The notes under the pieces: generated by a model
Seen by the model: the letters and a program-made list of their open reading frames with translations, nothing else
Told to the model about the DNA's origin: nothing
Database searches by the model: none
Shown: piece after piece, positions 23,411 to 37,290 of the stretch
How positions within the stretch are numbered: position 1 is the stretch's first letter
Layout of the letters: every line of letters starts with the position of its first letter
Program-made: the position numbers and the translations under genes
Origin: Planococcus citri
Lineage: Eukaryota; Arthropoda; Insecta; Hemiptera; Pseudococcidae
Direction of reading: 5' to 3'
DNA: 64,000 nt
Assembly (NCBI RefSeq): GCF_950023065.1
Contig: NC_088681.1
Coordinates: forward strand, 29,732,836-29,796,835

Positions 23411-24043
23411 TGAATCGGTCAGTGCAGAAAGGTAACAAGTCACATTTTTGAAAAAATTTTTTTTTGCGGAAATGGGGGTTTCAAAGTATGGCGGATCGAC
23501 TGGTGATGTCAGATTTCCGCAAAACTGCCGGGAAAGTGGTATTTGGGCGCAGAAAAAAGGCGGATCCGCATTTATGACTTTTTTGTAAAATTTTTTAAAT
23601 TCCTTGAAAAATAACTAACATTTTTGAGAAGACCATTTTTTGAAATTTAAGTTAATCTCTGAACTGAAAAATGATGAAAAAATTAACAACTTCGACAAAA
23701 AGTCTTAGAACTCAAGGGGTTTTTGGTCAATTTAAACGGGATAGCAGTCTAAATGATGTACTTAGATGTAGAATCAAGCCCCATTCGTGCCCGAGAAATT
23801 TCGAAAGAAATTTTGTCAATTCAGTGCAGAAAGGGTCTAAGTCCCATTTGTTTAGGCAGCAACAGCACTGGCGCACGTGAATATTTTTTTTTGGAAACTG
23901 CGCTAAAAGTTGTGTCTTGGGGTCCTCTTTCAATGACCTTAAGCATGTTTACTGAAATTTTTTGATTTTTGAATGAATCAGTTTTTTGTTATTCCTGAAA
24001 AACGCAAAAATGGACTTGTGCCCTTTCTGCACTGACCGATTCA
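23411..24043. repeat. 633-bp inverted-repeat unit with a third internal motif copy
   Basis: TGAATCGGTCAGTGCAGAAA at 23411 is matched by its exact reverse complement at 24022-24043 (22 bp perfect). Similarity extends about 20 bp inward (GAAAGG..CAAGTC.CATTTTTG). A third copy, TCAGTGCAGAAAGGGTCTAA, lies in direct orientation near 23821-23850. No target duplication was found outside the ends. Confidence 0.6.
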
Positions 24044-27000
24044 GTTCACTGAAGCGCGATTCCACTTAAAACTACCATTTCACATTACTCAAATTATTCA
24101 GGGGGAAATTATGAAAATAGACTGGGTGGGGGGGGGGTGAATATGAAGAAGGGGGCTAAGGGGTGGTATATCATGATGCATATCGATTTCATGGTTTTCG
24201 ACCTCACTGAGTACGAAATTAGCATTATTTTTTATGCTACTGGGAAAAAACTCAAGAAAATTGACTAATTTTGAATTTTAAGATCAAAATAGCTGATCTC
24301 AAGATCAGAGCAAAATCATTTATCAATGGTCAAGTCAAACTAATCGACGAATGTCATTTCTGGACCCCCCCCCAACATTCATTTCTTTCTTTCTTTCTTT
24401 TCTTTAGTTAGATCTCAAATCTGAGCATCCTAAATTCTAAAGGAAAAAATAATTTGATCTGGTCAAATCAAATTGGTTCAGTGAATATCTGAATCTAATT
24501 TGATCTGATCTGATCCAATCAAACCTGAGCATGGTCACACTAAACGAAAAAAATAACACTAGATGTGAACTCACCACTCTCAAAAATCACGAAATCTATA
24601 AGCATGACTTTATAGTTCAAATTTTCAAAAAAAAAATTTACCCCCCCCCCCTCCGGTTCGTAATCGATATTTTCTGGAATCCCATGCTGAATGTTCATCA
24701 GAAATTATTTCCCTCTAGAGCATTCCCACTTCGAACTGTAATTTTACCTTGCTAAATCAATCCATGGCATAGTTCTAAATATAGAGTGGAAGGAAGGGAG
24801 AAAGAGGGTGGGAGAGGGAGTTGAATATCATCATTAGGGTAGATTGAAAAAAAAAAACACAACCTGGATTTTGACAAAAAATTGATGGGGAAGTTTACTT
24901 TGAGTGAGGGACTACCCAGAACAATTTTGAGCTACCCAGCTGTTCAAGGGCTGAGCCAAGGGCCGCCAAAGTTTGGTCATTGGAATTTTTAATGGCAGGA
25001 AAGTGCTTTCAATCTGATGAAAAATTGTAATTTCCACAATCCATCAATTTTCAAACGCTAGGCAGAGGCCTAAAATTGGTCACGTCAGAGAGGTTCAGAA
25101 ACTTGAATCTCAACTTTTGAGGGGGGTGATCGAAGGATAGCAAAAGGTTATCTATTCAAAAATGGCAAAAAACCACGATTTTTTCAAAAATGACTCAACT
25201 TCGAGGACCCCTGGCTCAGCATCCTGAACAGCAGAGGGCTCAAAATCTTTCTGGGTAGACCTCCCTTTCAATGTAAGTTTTTTGAATACTTAAGACGATG
25301 AATCTGGAGTTGAATCAAATCTCAAATAATCCATTTCAAAATATGAAAAAAAAAGTTGAGAGTGAAAATGAATCTGCAGAATGATCTTATTAAAATTCGC
25401 TCAACTATACACCAAGCACGACATCAAAAACGATTCGGATTCGCATTACCTGCCATCTATTTATACCTGGTCACACTCGATGTGGAAAAAATTTTCATAC
25501 ATTTTCCTTTACTAATTTCGCGTGACGAAATGGCTCACTGGCGAGAGAAAAAAATACCATCGAAGGGATACCATTCGCCAAGAATAATTATGAAACAAAA
25601 GCAACACATGGCGCCATCAAAAAGGCTTTGTTAAAAATATACATTTTTGAAAAGTCGTCTGGGTCGTTAGCATAAATTCAAGTTATTCGCCGAGTGAGAG
25701 AGTGAGTGTGAGAGTGAGCAAGAGGGAGATGCTACGTACTCGATAAAATGGTATGTTAAAGAGGTCGGCTTTTATGAGTGAGCCTGCGGTGTATTTTGCA
25801 TTCTTGTTGAGTAAAATAAGGCCGCCGCATACCGAAACTGTGTAGAGTAAAACTGTCGCGGTTACGCCCTTAATTTCATGAAATTTGCCATTATTTTGGC
25901 CGGTAGTATATCAGGTATACGTAGGAAAAGTAGATAGATCAGTAGCTTAACCATCATTAACGATGCGTAGATGTATTATATATACCTACCTACCTACCTA
26001 CCCTTTGCGGGGGTAACACATTCTTGGAAAATTTCAAATAATTACTTCCCCTCGTATAGTACGGTGCCTACACAGTTTTGGACCCTTGAACCGGAGTTCA
26101 TTTTCAACTTGATGCTTTGTGGAACACTTTAACTATATAAATGTAATATCGTATACGTATACGGATATACGCAATACCGCTATATTACATATGAAAAATT
26201 TCCTCATCATCATATACAAAAGGAATTAATTTGAAATCGCGAAAATGCTTTATAACATCAAAACATGGGGGAGACGAGCGACGCCAACGTCGCCTGAGTT
26301 GCCCTCTTGCTTGACACACGCTTGCATGCTTTCCTGCATACACTACACAACATCCACGACGATGGAAAAAACAAACGAAATTTTCCATCCCTGTTGTTGC
26401 GTATACGCTGCACACGCCTTCATCATCATACAACTATGCTGCGCTGCTGCTATATACACCATTTAAACGTGTAAACGACGTGTCAGATTATTTAATAAAG
26501 CGCCAACCTGCACCACACATCACAACCAAACTTTACAACACTAAGCAGATTAAGCTTACGTCACAAACAGTATTTGTAATTAGTGAAACAGAACGCATCT
26601 CGTCGTATTCGAGCCTACTACGAGTACGTCGAACGTTGGAAGCTCTGTAGGGAAAGTGAGGCGAGCAGCGTCTCGTTCCTTCTTTCGAATTACTTCTGGT
26701 GTACGCGATGTGATGAGAAATGTGCGAATTCTCCTTCCGTCGACTCTCTGAATGCTGCAACATTCTTACCGAGAGAGCTTGGCTCATTCCCGAAGAAAAA
26801 AAAATCGCCGATTTGAACAGACAGTTCTATTTCAAAAGTTCATTTTCATTCGCCAACTTAACAAACTTAAGCTAACGGCCAAAGTTCATTTATCTGTCTG
26901 ATTATCTGACAATCAATTTCTTCGTTTCTGTTGTCAGTTGTGCTCGGTATGCCGCTCATGCTTGCCCAACGTACAACTTGCAAGCATGCATGGTGTGTTG

Positions 27001-27774
27001 ATGGTTGTTTGCCAAAATCAGAGAAGGTAATTCGCGAGCTATCTGCTTAATTGTGTAGAGAAATAGGCGACTTGAATAACATCAAGTTATTACATTAAAA
27101 AAAAAAATCCACATATTTTTAATAATGTGAAGGAACCAAAAAGTAGTCTTTGAGTCAAAATTAGTCATAAAGTAGGTATTTTCAATTTTTGTAGATAGTT
27201 CACAATTTGGGTAATTGTAGAGCTGACTAAAAACTGCACCAAAGAAATAATAAAATTTAGCGGCCTAAAAAAATCAGCTGGTCGGGCCAAAATCTAGCAA
27301 AGGACATCTCAATAGCCCACCCTTAAAATACTTAAAGATTTGAGTTGTTTTGACGAATCATAAAGATTTTTCATCGATTCAGTGGTTATCAACAAGTTTT
27401 CAATCACTTCCCAATAAAAGTACATGACATGAAAAATCGCAAACAAAAATATCACTTTACAACGGTCTTTAATTTTTTAATTCAAAAAATATAAGTAGGT
27501 ATACAATCAATGTTATTTAATTATGTACCTAAATTTTCCAAAATTCTGACACACTTAATAAATTCCATAAATTCAAAAATATTTTGTTTCTTTAGTTTTT
27601 TTTTAATGTCAAATTTCGTCTTTTTACTTCAATTTTTTTCTTACGTCTTCCAAATCGTATCTCCCTAAAATTGTTCTCCATCGATAAGAATTTCAAGATA
27701 TTTTCATTTTTTTCATCAATTTTAAACAATAATGGATGAGAAAATACGCAGAGAAGGTCCGGATTTAATCTGAT
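24044..27774. other. Noncoding stretch with simple repeats
   Basis: Holds a CTTT microsatellite (24383-24405), GATC-rich patches at about 24290-24540, homopolymeric C/G runs, and (TACC)4-5 at 25984-26002. From about 25.4 to 27.0 kb the sequence is more complex and single-copy-like. No exon recognised. Confidence 0.45.
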
Positions 27775-28950
27775 CAAGTTCAGTCAAATGAGATCTAAAC
27801 TGGTCAGACTGGTCTGATAAGATCTGATTAAATCTTATCAGATCAGATCACCTTTTTCTTCAGCAGATATTAGATATGATTTGTGCCATACCTCAGATAA
27901 GAGCATCCAAAAGCAAACAGATTAGATCGATCAGATCAGATGAATCAGAAAATCAAACTTATCTGAGCAGACCTCATGAAATCTGATCAGACAAACGCTT
28001 ATCTGACAAAATTATACCTACCTACCCACCCAAAAGAAATTGAAATAACCTTATTAAATTGGATTAAAGGGGTTTGATTAGATATGATCAAATGAAACAT
28101 GAATTTGACCTTATCTGAGCAGTGAGCAGGTTTTATGAAATTTCATCAGACAAACGCTTATCTGAACAAAGGCATATCTACTCCTATCAGAGAAAATTGA
28201 AACGATTTGATCAGACTTGAGACTTGTTTGGACCGATCAGGTAGATTAGTTAGATATGATCTGATCAGAACTGTTTAAATTTCAACATTCCATGATCCAA
28301 TTTGATCTGACCAAACAGGATCAGATCGTATTCTTTCCCCAAGGATATCAAACCAGATCTGCTCAGATAAATTCTTGTTTAGCACATTCAATAAGTTATA
28401 ATATGATGATAAGGACTTTAAAATCCCAGAGAGTAAGATTGGATCTGATCAGGTCTACTCAGATGCAAATTTCGATCTGAAGTAAGATCTACAAAATTCC
28501 TGGATCTGATCTGATCTGATCTTATCAGATTAGATCTTATACTATAAGAATACGTGGTTACTAAGTATCAGAAATTGATGGCTATTGAGCGTTGATGGTT
28601 CTTGAAATTCTAATGATTATTTTCGATGATGTAAATAAACAATTCTTAGTTGTATTTTGGTTTCGGTGAAGACACATCTTTTATTTGAGTAGTTCATAGA
28701 TTTGGATTCTTTTATCTTATCAGATTTGATCTGATCTGATTTTATCTGATCGGATTCTATCTCATCAGGTTTGATTTGATCTGATTCTATCTCATCAGAT
28801 TTAATCTGATCTTATCTTATCAGATTTGATCAGATCTCAAAACTTCCCTACAAGTTTTATATGACTTCATGATTTTCAGATCAACGCATATTAAACTAGA
28901 TCAGCTTAGAAATAGTCAATTTTCTGACCTGATCAGATCCAATCTTTTCC
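27775..28950. repeat. GATCTGATCAGATC-rich block
   Basis: Dozens of overlapping GATCTGATC, TGATCAGATC and TTATCAGATTTGATC variants concentrated at 27775-28560 and 28715-28945, separated by about 150 bp of ordinary DNA. The motif is close to self-complementary, so it reads alike on both strands. Smaller patches occur at 1378-1416 and 24290-24540. Confidence 0.8.
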
Positions 28951-31900
28951 TATCACATTATTTATATTTTGTTTCCATTTTCGTTTTTTTTCTTTTTTTT
29001 TTGAGACGTTATGAGTAAAAGTTGGAAAGTTCAATTCGAATCGGTCATTTTTTTGGGAACTCTGAAATTTCATGGCATTTTTCGCTTGAAGAAATGTCAT
29101 AATAACATTTTGATCATCCAGAAAGTAGAAGAAGAAAACTACCGATGCTTTCAAACCAAAAAACTCATTCAGATTTGGAATTGGCACCCCTTAAAATCTA
29201 AAAATCGATATGCAACATGGCTACTTTACACATATTTTGAAGAATCTCCCCGCCTCCCTCCCCACTTCTATTGAAACATACACCAGATTGATAAGGAGGA
29301 TGAATTGTTCACAACAGAGGATCAAGATGAAAAATCATTTTTGGGCTATAGAATTTCAACTTCAAGTTTTCAGGAACTGTAATCAATAATTTCGCGTTTT
29401 TGAGGGCTGAGTTATTTATCTGTCCAAATATGGCAACTATAGTTAATTAGGTCTTCAATAAGGTTGAATATTTATTTCAATTTTCATCTTTATTCTACGC
29501 TTCAAGCCGTCAAAAATGGAAAGAGGGAGGGGTAAAAAATGGAATTAAAAAAAATATCATGTTATATTACCCCTATCGATTACTATGTTTTTGACTACAC
29601 TGAATTCAAATCCAATGCTTATTTTCATTTAAGGTGAATATTTCTTTGAGTTTTCGCTCTTTTTATGAAAAACTTTCGTCAGTGAAATTATGTAGCTTTT
29701 GCAGAAAAATTTGGCTTTTTGGGAATTTCCACAATGCAGTGATACTTTGTTATGGTAGATAGAATGTTTGAAAATAATTTTGATGAATGATAAGGACAAG
29801 GTACCTTTTTTTTTTGACTTTTCAGCGAAATTTCTTCTAATTATTATACTTACTTGTAATTAGGCTAAGTCCATTTCTTTCGAAAATTATTCCCCTATAG
29901 TTCCAATGCAACATGATTTGCCTATACATCACTTTGAAGAAAACAGTCATTTCTAAATCACCTCAAATATTGCAAAACAGCCCTTTTTTTCCCAAATTTT
30001 ACGATAAAGTTTGCACTTAAAGAAAAGCTTCGCCAACAAAAGCACACAAAACCCCCAAAAGAAATAACAATAAAGACACAACTAGATCTAATAAAACATT
30101 CTCCGGCTAAAAATTACAACTGTAATAGCCGGTAATCGCGTAAATACCAATCACAATGTAATTTCCGTTCAAACGACGGACGCGACGTTATATAAAGTGG
30201 TAATTTGAAAATTAAATAACGATAAAAAAATTCAACGATTTAAAAAGGTGCCACAAAAGGCGAATAGAAAGAGACTCTAAGCGACGGGTAAGTTTTTAAG
30301 GGTACGTAGAACTCGCCACACGTCGTATCCCCTCGATGTAATAATTTTTAGATTTTTGACTAGGTACGTTTATCTGTATCCAGTTGTCTGATGGTATTCC
30401 GGTGCGGGCGATGCGATGTGCTTTTTCATACTTAATATTTTCACGAACCCTCGGCTAGAATTTGACTGGAGAACGGCGAGCCTCGGCTGTATATAGGTTT
30501 AATTTATCCTGGCGCCATTTATGCGGCCATTAATAACTACCAATTTTCCCTTATAATTACCTTTTAACGGTCCGGTTTTCTACCTGCGAATAGTTTCGGA
30601 TGGAATTTTTTGCGGTCATAGCGAGGCAATTTGTTTGGCACGATGAGAAATTAACCTTTTATTTATTACAGCTATTTGCAATAATTAAAGTTGCTAATTG
30701 GTATTACGATTCGTATATACTATGGATGATACTCTCTTATGCATGTGTATTTTTTTTTTTTTTTTCGCCACGAAAGAATATCTATAGGGGTTATTGTATC
30801 GTATATACCTAACTAGGTATATGTGATGAGATGTGAACAGAACGAGCAAGGTGAAAAAGAATCGGACATTGAGAACAAATAGCCATACATGGGGTAGTTT
30901 ATGTATCTAATATGGTAAAACGTGGTGTGGAATATTTAGAATGATACGTTTCTACGTTTAGAATTTCCCATTGGTAACATTTTGCTGAATTAGTGTTCGG
31001 AGTTTGTTTAATTATTACTAACGTGCGCGCAGGTACGGATTGTTGTATCATTTTACTCTAGTTAGAACCAAAAGTATAAAACTAATTGATTTACGAGCAT
31101 AAAATGGAAGAATATTTCACGACGAATAATATGCAGAGTGATTAGGGATGGATGTGATTCCCCGAATGAAATATGTAGGCAACTTATACTGCATTTCTGC
31201 GTGAAACAAGTTGCCTATACTTTTCATACAGGAAGTTTTACCTCATTATTTTAGTAAAAATCAACTCTTACCTCCGATTTGCCTCTTGATATGCAATTTA
31301 TCACGTTATTTGGCTCCAATGTAAGCGAATCACGCTGAAACAGAAATAAGAAATAAATTAATAAATAAGAAAATGGTTCAAATCAACATACAAATAAATA
31401 ATTCTTCAAAACCAAACGTGGAGAAATTTCTGGGCTCCAAGCTGACTACCATACAAGTAGTTATTCCATGTGTGGGATCCCAACCCCTGATTCACGAAGT
31501 AGCAAAAAATCCTCCTCATATGCACATTGTAAAACAAATATTTCTAACCAATTTTCAATTTATATTTCTATTCGGTTTGATTAGCATAGGGGAAACTTCA
31601 CAAGTACCTCGATATCTACGAACACCAATAAATCGTTGCATTCCCCTCGTCGAAGAAGAAAAAGAAAAGTCAAAATCAATTCGCCAAGAAACAAAAAACC
31701 CCTACCGTCCTGTAGAAAATTGGCAACCAAAGTAGAAAACGAAACAGGGGCACATGTTATTCGACTCGAGTAACGTGCATTTTCGTGATCTTATAGGTGG
31801 AGCGAAAAAAAAATGGAAAAATTAAAAATTCACGAATATAAGGGACATTTCTCCCTCGCTGATTAGTTCTCGTACGTTGGCTTGGGCTCGACTTGGAAAT

Positions 31901-33298
31901 ATATGACAGAAATACTACATAGGAATTTCTGACAGATGCAAGTTAAAAAACAGACAATGAGTTCGTGACGCGAACGTAAATTAGTTCGAAGAATACGTGA
32001 ACAGAATGGATCGAGTATTTTTCTTGTTTTATTCTAGGTGATTAACACTAAACAGTGTTTAAAGTATTTTCATATTTACATTTTTTTTTTTCGCTCCCCC
32101 AAGTTAAATTTTACTCCTGCAGGTTTTTTGTTGCAGCGTGGCGCGTATATTTGTTGGAGGTTTATTAATTTTATTTGTTTTGTTCACCAACGTGGAGCCT
32201 GCTTTCTTCGAATACAGACGCCAAAAAACTTGGAATTAAGATTCCGGCGTTTTGAAAATAGTAAAATACGAGTTTTTCGTGAGTTTTTTTCTTCTCGAGT
32301 AAAACGAATTAATTAATTTGTTACTATTAGAGAAAAAAAATGTAAGAAGTGTAATGAAGAAAAAATTAATGTTTTCTACGCTATTTTTTTCTTAATTTGA
32401 AAGTTTAGAGAAATAGAATGATGTTTATTTGCAAATTAGCTGTAAAAGTTATACGCTGCGATAAGGTGCCAGAAAATAATTCTGTACACCTCCAACTTCG
32501 TCTTTCCCCTCCATTGAATGAAACTGGAAATATCAAGATATCTATTTAGAGTTTTACTAACTAAACAGCAAAACATTTCTTCAAATCGCTCATTTTTGGA
32601 TAAATTCGTATTTTGAAAATATTTCCTTCCTGAATATTTCGCATTGATTGTGCCAAATAATCGAAAGATATCTCATTTTTGAAACTGGGAAAATATTTTA
32701 GAACATATTTGTAGGTACCAATTTTTCGACCATTATTGGCAACTTCAAGAAACAGAAAAATTTTGATGAGTTGTAAGAAGTTGTTTTTATTACAAGTATA
32801 TTTTGTGCGTTCTCACGCTATTTTCGTCGTCTTGGTGCATTTGGTGTTTCCAATACCTCTTAGGGTGTCGGCTTACAGAGCAATTAGTGGCTGTGTGTTT
32901 GCTATATATTTTGACAATGCACAAATATGCATAATTATAAATTTTTATGATGCACAAATACGCATTATTGGCAGCTGCATCGAGTTGTGTTTATTATGAG
33001 GGCTTATCTTAGCGACCATGGGTGACAGGGACAAGGGTTCTCCCACTTATTGAGTACAAATATACCAGCAAAGAGTTGGGCTGAGCACAGAGATCTCGAT
33101 CGATGTAAGACTGTGCTGAAGTAAAGTGCCTGTGCTCATTGCTGCTATTTTCCTTGGTTGCCTAAGAGTAAGAGATACCTGCTCCATTGACACTGTATTG
33201 ATGATTATGAATATGATACCAAGTATTACATGAATATGTAAGTTATCTTACTGAGTACACTGATACATGAATACTTGTTAGAATATACCTTGTTTTAG
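28951..33298. other. Noncoding stretch
   Basis: The part from 29.0 to 30.0 kb carries diverged dispersed-repeat text. The part from 30.0 to 32.4 kb looks single-copy. A 120-codon frame at 31373-31735 (ends YRPVENWQPK) has no recognised family and no clear start context, and is not called. No RNA gene recognised. Confidence 0.45.
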
Positions 33299-33607
33299 TT
33301 TTTTTTTTTTGGGTGTTTATAATTACAAGATTATTACACTCGTAGAGGGGGAGGGGTTAGATTTGGTTTGTGAGGTTGATGTTTTTTATTAGGGAGATGA
33401 ATTTTTGTATTTCACAGGGTTCGTCAGGGATAGCAGGTGGGTTTTCTTTTATTTGTAGTGTAAGTCTGTTTTGTTTTAGTTGGGGACAGTTGAAAAGTAT
33501 GTGTTGAATGGACGTGGGTTCGTTTCTGCAAAATTGGCATGGGGGTTTTGGTTCTTTTTGGTATAAGTGGTTATGAGTAATTTTTGTGTGGCCTGTTTGA
33601 ATGATAT
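33299..33607 (-). mobile_element. 3' end of a jockey/I-like non-LTR retrotransposon
   Basis: On the minus strand an ORF tail is followed by about 45 bp of 3' UTR and then A12 (T-run at 33299-33310 on plus). Only the last roughly 90 codons are present, as expected of a heavily 5'-truncated insertion. A target duplication is not certain: GAATATACCTTG left of the tail resembles GAATGATATCTTG at the other end, but imperfectly. Confidence 0.75.
33357..33607 (-). pseudogene. C-terminal tail of retrotransposon polyprotein with zinc-binding motif
   Basis: Reads IIQTGHTKITHNHLYQKE then CQFCRNEPTSIQHILFNCPQ, ending KNINLTNQI and a stop. The GHT(K/R)(I/L)TH..L line followed by C-x2-C-x7-H-x4-C is the conserved segment after the RNase H domain of jockey/I-type elements (established). 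The frame is open to its natural stop but lacks the endonuclease, RT and RNase H parts. Upstream in-frame sequence does not look like RNase H, so truncation near 33605 is inferred. Confidence 0.75.
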
Positions 33608-33980
33608 CTTGGTGCATTGTGCATGCAATGTACCTAGATGTGATTTTAATTGGGACAGTGATTATGATTAGCACAGTGGTCACCTTTTTGATACACGCAT
33701 TGTACATCTTGTCAGTGAGTCAGGACCCTGTGGGGGACTCAAAGGGGTACCACTATGCAGTATGTGTGACAAGCCATACAGGCGACAATGTGGTCCTCTC
33801 GGATAAATCTGTGTTGGTGCCTAGGGCGTCGCTGAACAATGCTGCTAGTTGGCCATTGAAGATCATTCCACTATACTGACACTGATAGGTGAACCACGGG
33901 TTAAATTGGTACTTGGGTCCAAAGCATTCCCACAGTTGGCTGTAGCTGAGACTGCACAGGCTGAGACAGAGGTCTTTTAG
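33608..33980 (-). other. Unexplained protein-like frame beside the retrotransposon tail
   Basis: A minus-strand frame from about 33980 to a TAG at 33753-33755 reads SLSYSQLWECFGPKYQFNPW and then CQYSGMIFNGQLAALFSDAL, with good composition. The plus strand over 33601-33879 is also open, so neither is secure. The family is not recognised. It may be the target of the retroposon insertion or part of another element. Confidence 0.25.
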
Positions 33981-36389
33981 AATTGATTGAGATATTTACG
34001 AGTTATCTATGAGTTATTTACGAGCCTTGCATGATCTATGAGTAGTACGTGTGTACTCAAAAGCGATTATTTTATTTACAGGTCGCTTATCATCCATCCA
34101 AGTTCCAGCCAAGCTAGAACTCCAGATCTGACAACCTCGATTGATTGATTGATTAATTTACAATATTAATTTAGATAATTTGCATAATATTCTTTTAGTG
34201 ACGTTTTATTTTACCTGACAATTGCTCATGTTTAATAATTAATAAATAGTCGAGTGGTTTGTAATGGCTATTTCCTGACATACTTTCGAGCCACGTTTCA
34301 AAGTCTATTTTACAAAATTTTGGGTTATTTTTCTTTGTAAGTATTTTTTGAAATAGGCAAATTATTTTGGACTTGAGTCAACTCACGATTACTCTGTTTC
34401 CGAGTTATTTCACATCTGATAATACAAGTAATATTCATCAAAAGACAGTTTTTAAAGTCGACTACATCCACCCAGAGAATTAGGCCAATATAACACAAAG
34501 TTGCACTCACCTAAAATTACATCGAGTAAATTACATTAGAGTCGTTTAATACAACCTATGAGAAAGGTAGGTATTCCATTGAGAGGAGCTGAAAAAATCT
34601 CAGTCCACGAAAGTGTACATAGTAACAAACCTAGCAGTACAGCACAAAGTTTTATCATTACAACGATGAAAAGCTGGCGAAGTGTGCCATACCACAGTGC
34701 TTTTAAGAGTAGGACAGGTACGCAGGACACACGGTATATTACGTTGCGAACTACCTATATTATATAGGTGGAAAAGTACCTATAGTACCTATCGTGTCAC
34801 TGGGGTAATAAAGTTATTCAAGTTTGGTGTATTATGTATCGGTATATAATTTCATTATTATAGTTGGGAAACATTAATTTATCGGTGTATAAGTTTAATA
34901 ATGCTGCATACTACGAGTACCTATATACGAGTAGGTAGGTACAACATAAGAGAGAGGAGTAAATTATAGGTACAATCGATTACCGTTTGAAGTATATACC
35001 TACCTATACACAGATACACCCAGCCTATCTAACATGTAAAACGTTCTTCTCGCTCAGTACACTATACATATAGATAGACACACATAGAGGAGGTGCAACA
35101 GCACACAAAATGCTGAAATACGAAAAACGGGGTGAAAAAAGCACCTATATATGCCGAAGAAAATAACGCAATTTATTCGAAATACCGCGAGGCGCTCGTT
35201 ATTTACAACGTGAAACGTACACGAAATCAAAACGGACGATAAAACAGGTGCAGTCTTTTGAATATATAACAAGCCTATTTCGGTGTACGAGACTCGAATA
35301 CCTACCCAGAGAGATATACCTACGTATACGAGTACAGCAAGTATGTGTGTAGTGTACCATCTACCTATACCTATACATGGGAAATGTATTTCGAAACGTC
35401 GAAGAAAACTTCGAATCAAATGAATATTGACGTCGTGAAACATGGCGCTGTGCGTTTTTCTTCTTTTTTTCCCCCATCCCGGGGATCTTGGGGTGGTTTT
35501 GCGCAGACGACAAATTCTCCGCAGAATAGAGGAGTTTTTTCAACATCGAGTGTAAATTGTAGCCTACCTAAATAATTTTGTACCGAGTCGAGAACGAAAT
35601 TTCGTGCTTCTCTCGCAGGTACTACTGTTTAAATTTTTTTTTCGCAGATGAATTTGCGAGTTAACCCCTTTTCTGTTTTTCTCTGACTTATGTGGACTCG
35701 GTATTTAAAGACGTGAGAAGTGTTTCAAAATTGTTTATGTGTTTCAAGTTGAGCAAATTCGAAGATTTTTTTCAGAATGACTAACCCACATCCAAACATG
35801 TCAAGATCAACATTTTGGACGAAAATGCGGAAGGGAAGGAGAGAGCGGAGTAGGGAGGGAAACTTGTAGTGGAGATATATGTAGGTACCATCGAATTTAA
35901 CAGAGGCGAGGCTAACAGAGAAAATTCCCTCCGCCTGAGAAAAAAGTCCACAAATCATTTTTTTATCCAAGGCTAGATTCAAGTACTTATTTCCTGTTCT
36001 GGGCGATCTTTTTTGCCACCCTCTCTCTTTTTGTCCCACCAAAAAAAAAACTATCCCAATCAACAATCCTTGGATCAAACAAAAAAAAAAGGCTGGGAGA
36101 ATGGCAAACAAAAATACTCCACCAAGACAAATTTCAGTCACTGATTTAAATTTTTAAATTTTTGGTGTATTTTAAAAGATTAAAAATTGCCTAAAATATT
36201 AGTAAGTTTTTATGAAAAAATTATTGAAATTTGATAAAATTGAGATAAAAGGTTGGAATTTGGTCCATATCTTATTTTTATGAGTTCAATTTAAAACCTC
36301 CGGCTGATTTTTATACTTTCCTATGTTGAAAATATTCTGAATTTCATTTTGGCTCTTTTTACGACTATTTTCCAAATTGTAAAATTTAA
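33981..36389. other. Noncoding stretch
   Basis: Mostly complex, single-copy-like sequence with scattered TACCTA/TAGGTA pieces (34.9-35.4 kb). Open frames in it show no conserved motif. The last about 150 bp carry a diverged piece of the dispersed repeat. Confidence 0.45.
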
Positions 36390-36484
36390 AAATTCATCTG
36401 CTGCAGGAGGTTCCATAAAGGCTTAAAACTATCACCAATCAACTCAGAGGATCAAAAAATGAGACATGAACCAGATCTAAATTT
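36390..36484 (+). repeat. Dispersed 'ACCACCACCAATC' repeat
   Basis: CTGCAGGAGGTTCCATAAAG, then GGCTTAAAACTATCACCAAT, then CTCAGAGGATCAAAA. Same order of blocks as at 41021-41110. Confidence 0.65.
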
Positions 36485-36839
36485 TATCAAATTTCAACTT
36501 TTTTCACAAAAAATAGACCACTTGAATTTTCAAAAATTTGCCAAAAATCGAAAAATGAAATTCAGCACATGAAATTTAGATTGATTCAACGCAGGGCTTG
36601 AACTAACCCATTTTTTTTTTGTTTTGTTTAAAGTAACCTAACTCAAGTGGCTGAAAAAGTTTGAAAAAGGCAACCAAAAAGTAACCAAAAAAGTGAGAAG
36701 ATGTGAGCAAAGCATTTCAATGCACAAAAAAAATTACAAAATGATGTCAAAACATTTTGATCAAAAATGCTAAAAAAAATAAAAAATTGAAACAATACTA
36801 TTGAGCATTCCAATTAAAATCTAATCTTACGTACCAAAT

Positions 36840-37290
36840 TGAATTTTATGGTAATTTTTGACATTAAAGTGAGAAATTTTGGATATTTTTGACAGAAAAG
36901 TGACATTATGACAATAGAAAAAAGCAGAGCTTTAATGGCAATTTTTGGAAAAAAATTAAAATTGTTCAGTCATTTTTTGCAAAAAAGGAGGATATTTGAT
37001 AAAATTTAGGGCAAAAAACCAGATTAAAAGCAATTTGGTGAGAAGTGAGAATTTTTATCAATGACCGTTCCAACTTTCTGATAGAAAAAGTGGCTCTTTC
37101 AGAAAATTATGTCAAAAAGCGAGACTTTGACAGTTTTAGAAAAAAAGCAAGACTTTTTGGTAGTTTTTGGAAGGAAATGAGGCTTTTATGCAGTTTTTGG
37201 AAAAAAAAGAGACATTTGAAATTTTTTGCAAACCAACGAAAATTTTTAACAATTATTGGCTAGAAACAACCCTTTTTGGCAATTTTGGCT
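36840..37290 (+). repeat. Diverged 'GACTTTTTGGCAATTTTTGG' array
   Basis: About ten loosely similar units of roughly 35-40 bp (for example GCAAGACTTTTTGGTAGTTT and GAGGCTTTTATGCAGTTTTT). They resemble the 4440-5990 array but lack its shared flank. The open frame inside (FDSFRKKARLFGSFWKEMRL) is made by the repeat periodicity. Confidence 0.65.

Noticed and set aside
31373..31735. 120-codon plus-strand frame ending YRPVENWQPK
   Set aside because: No recognised family, motif or splice support.
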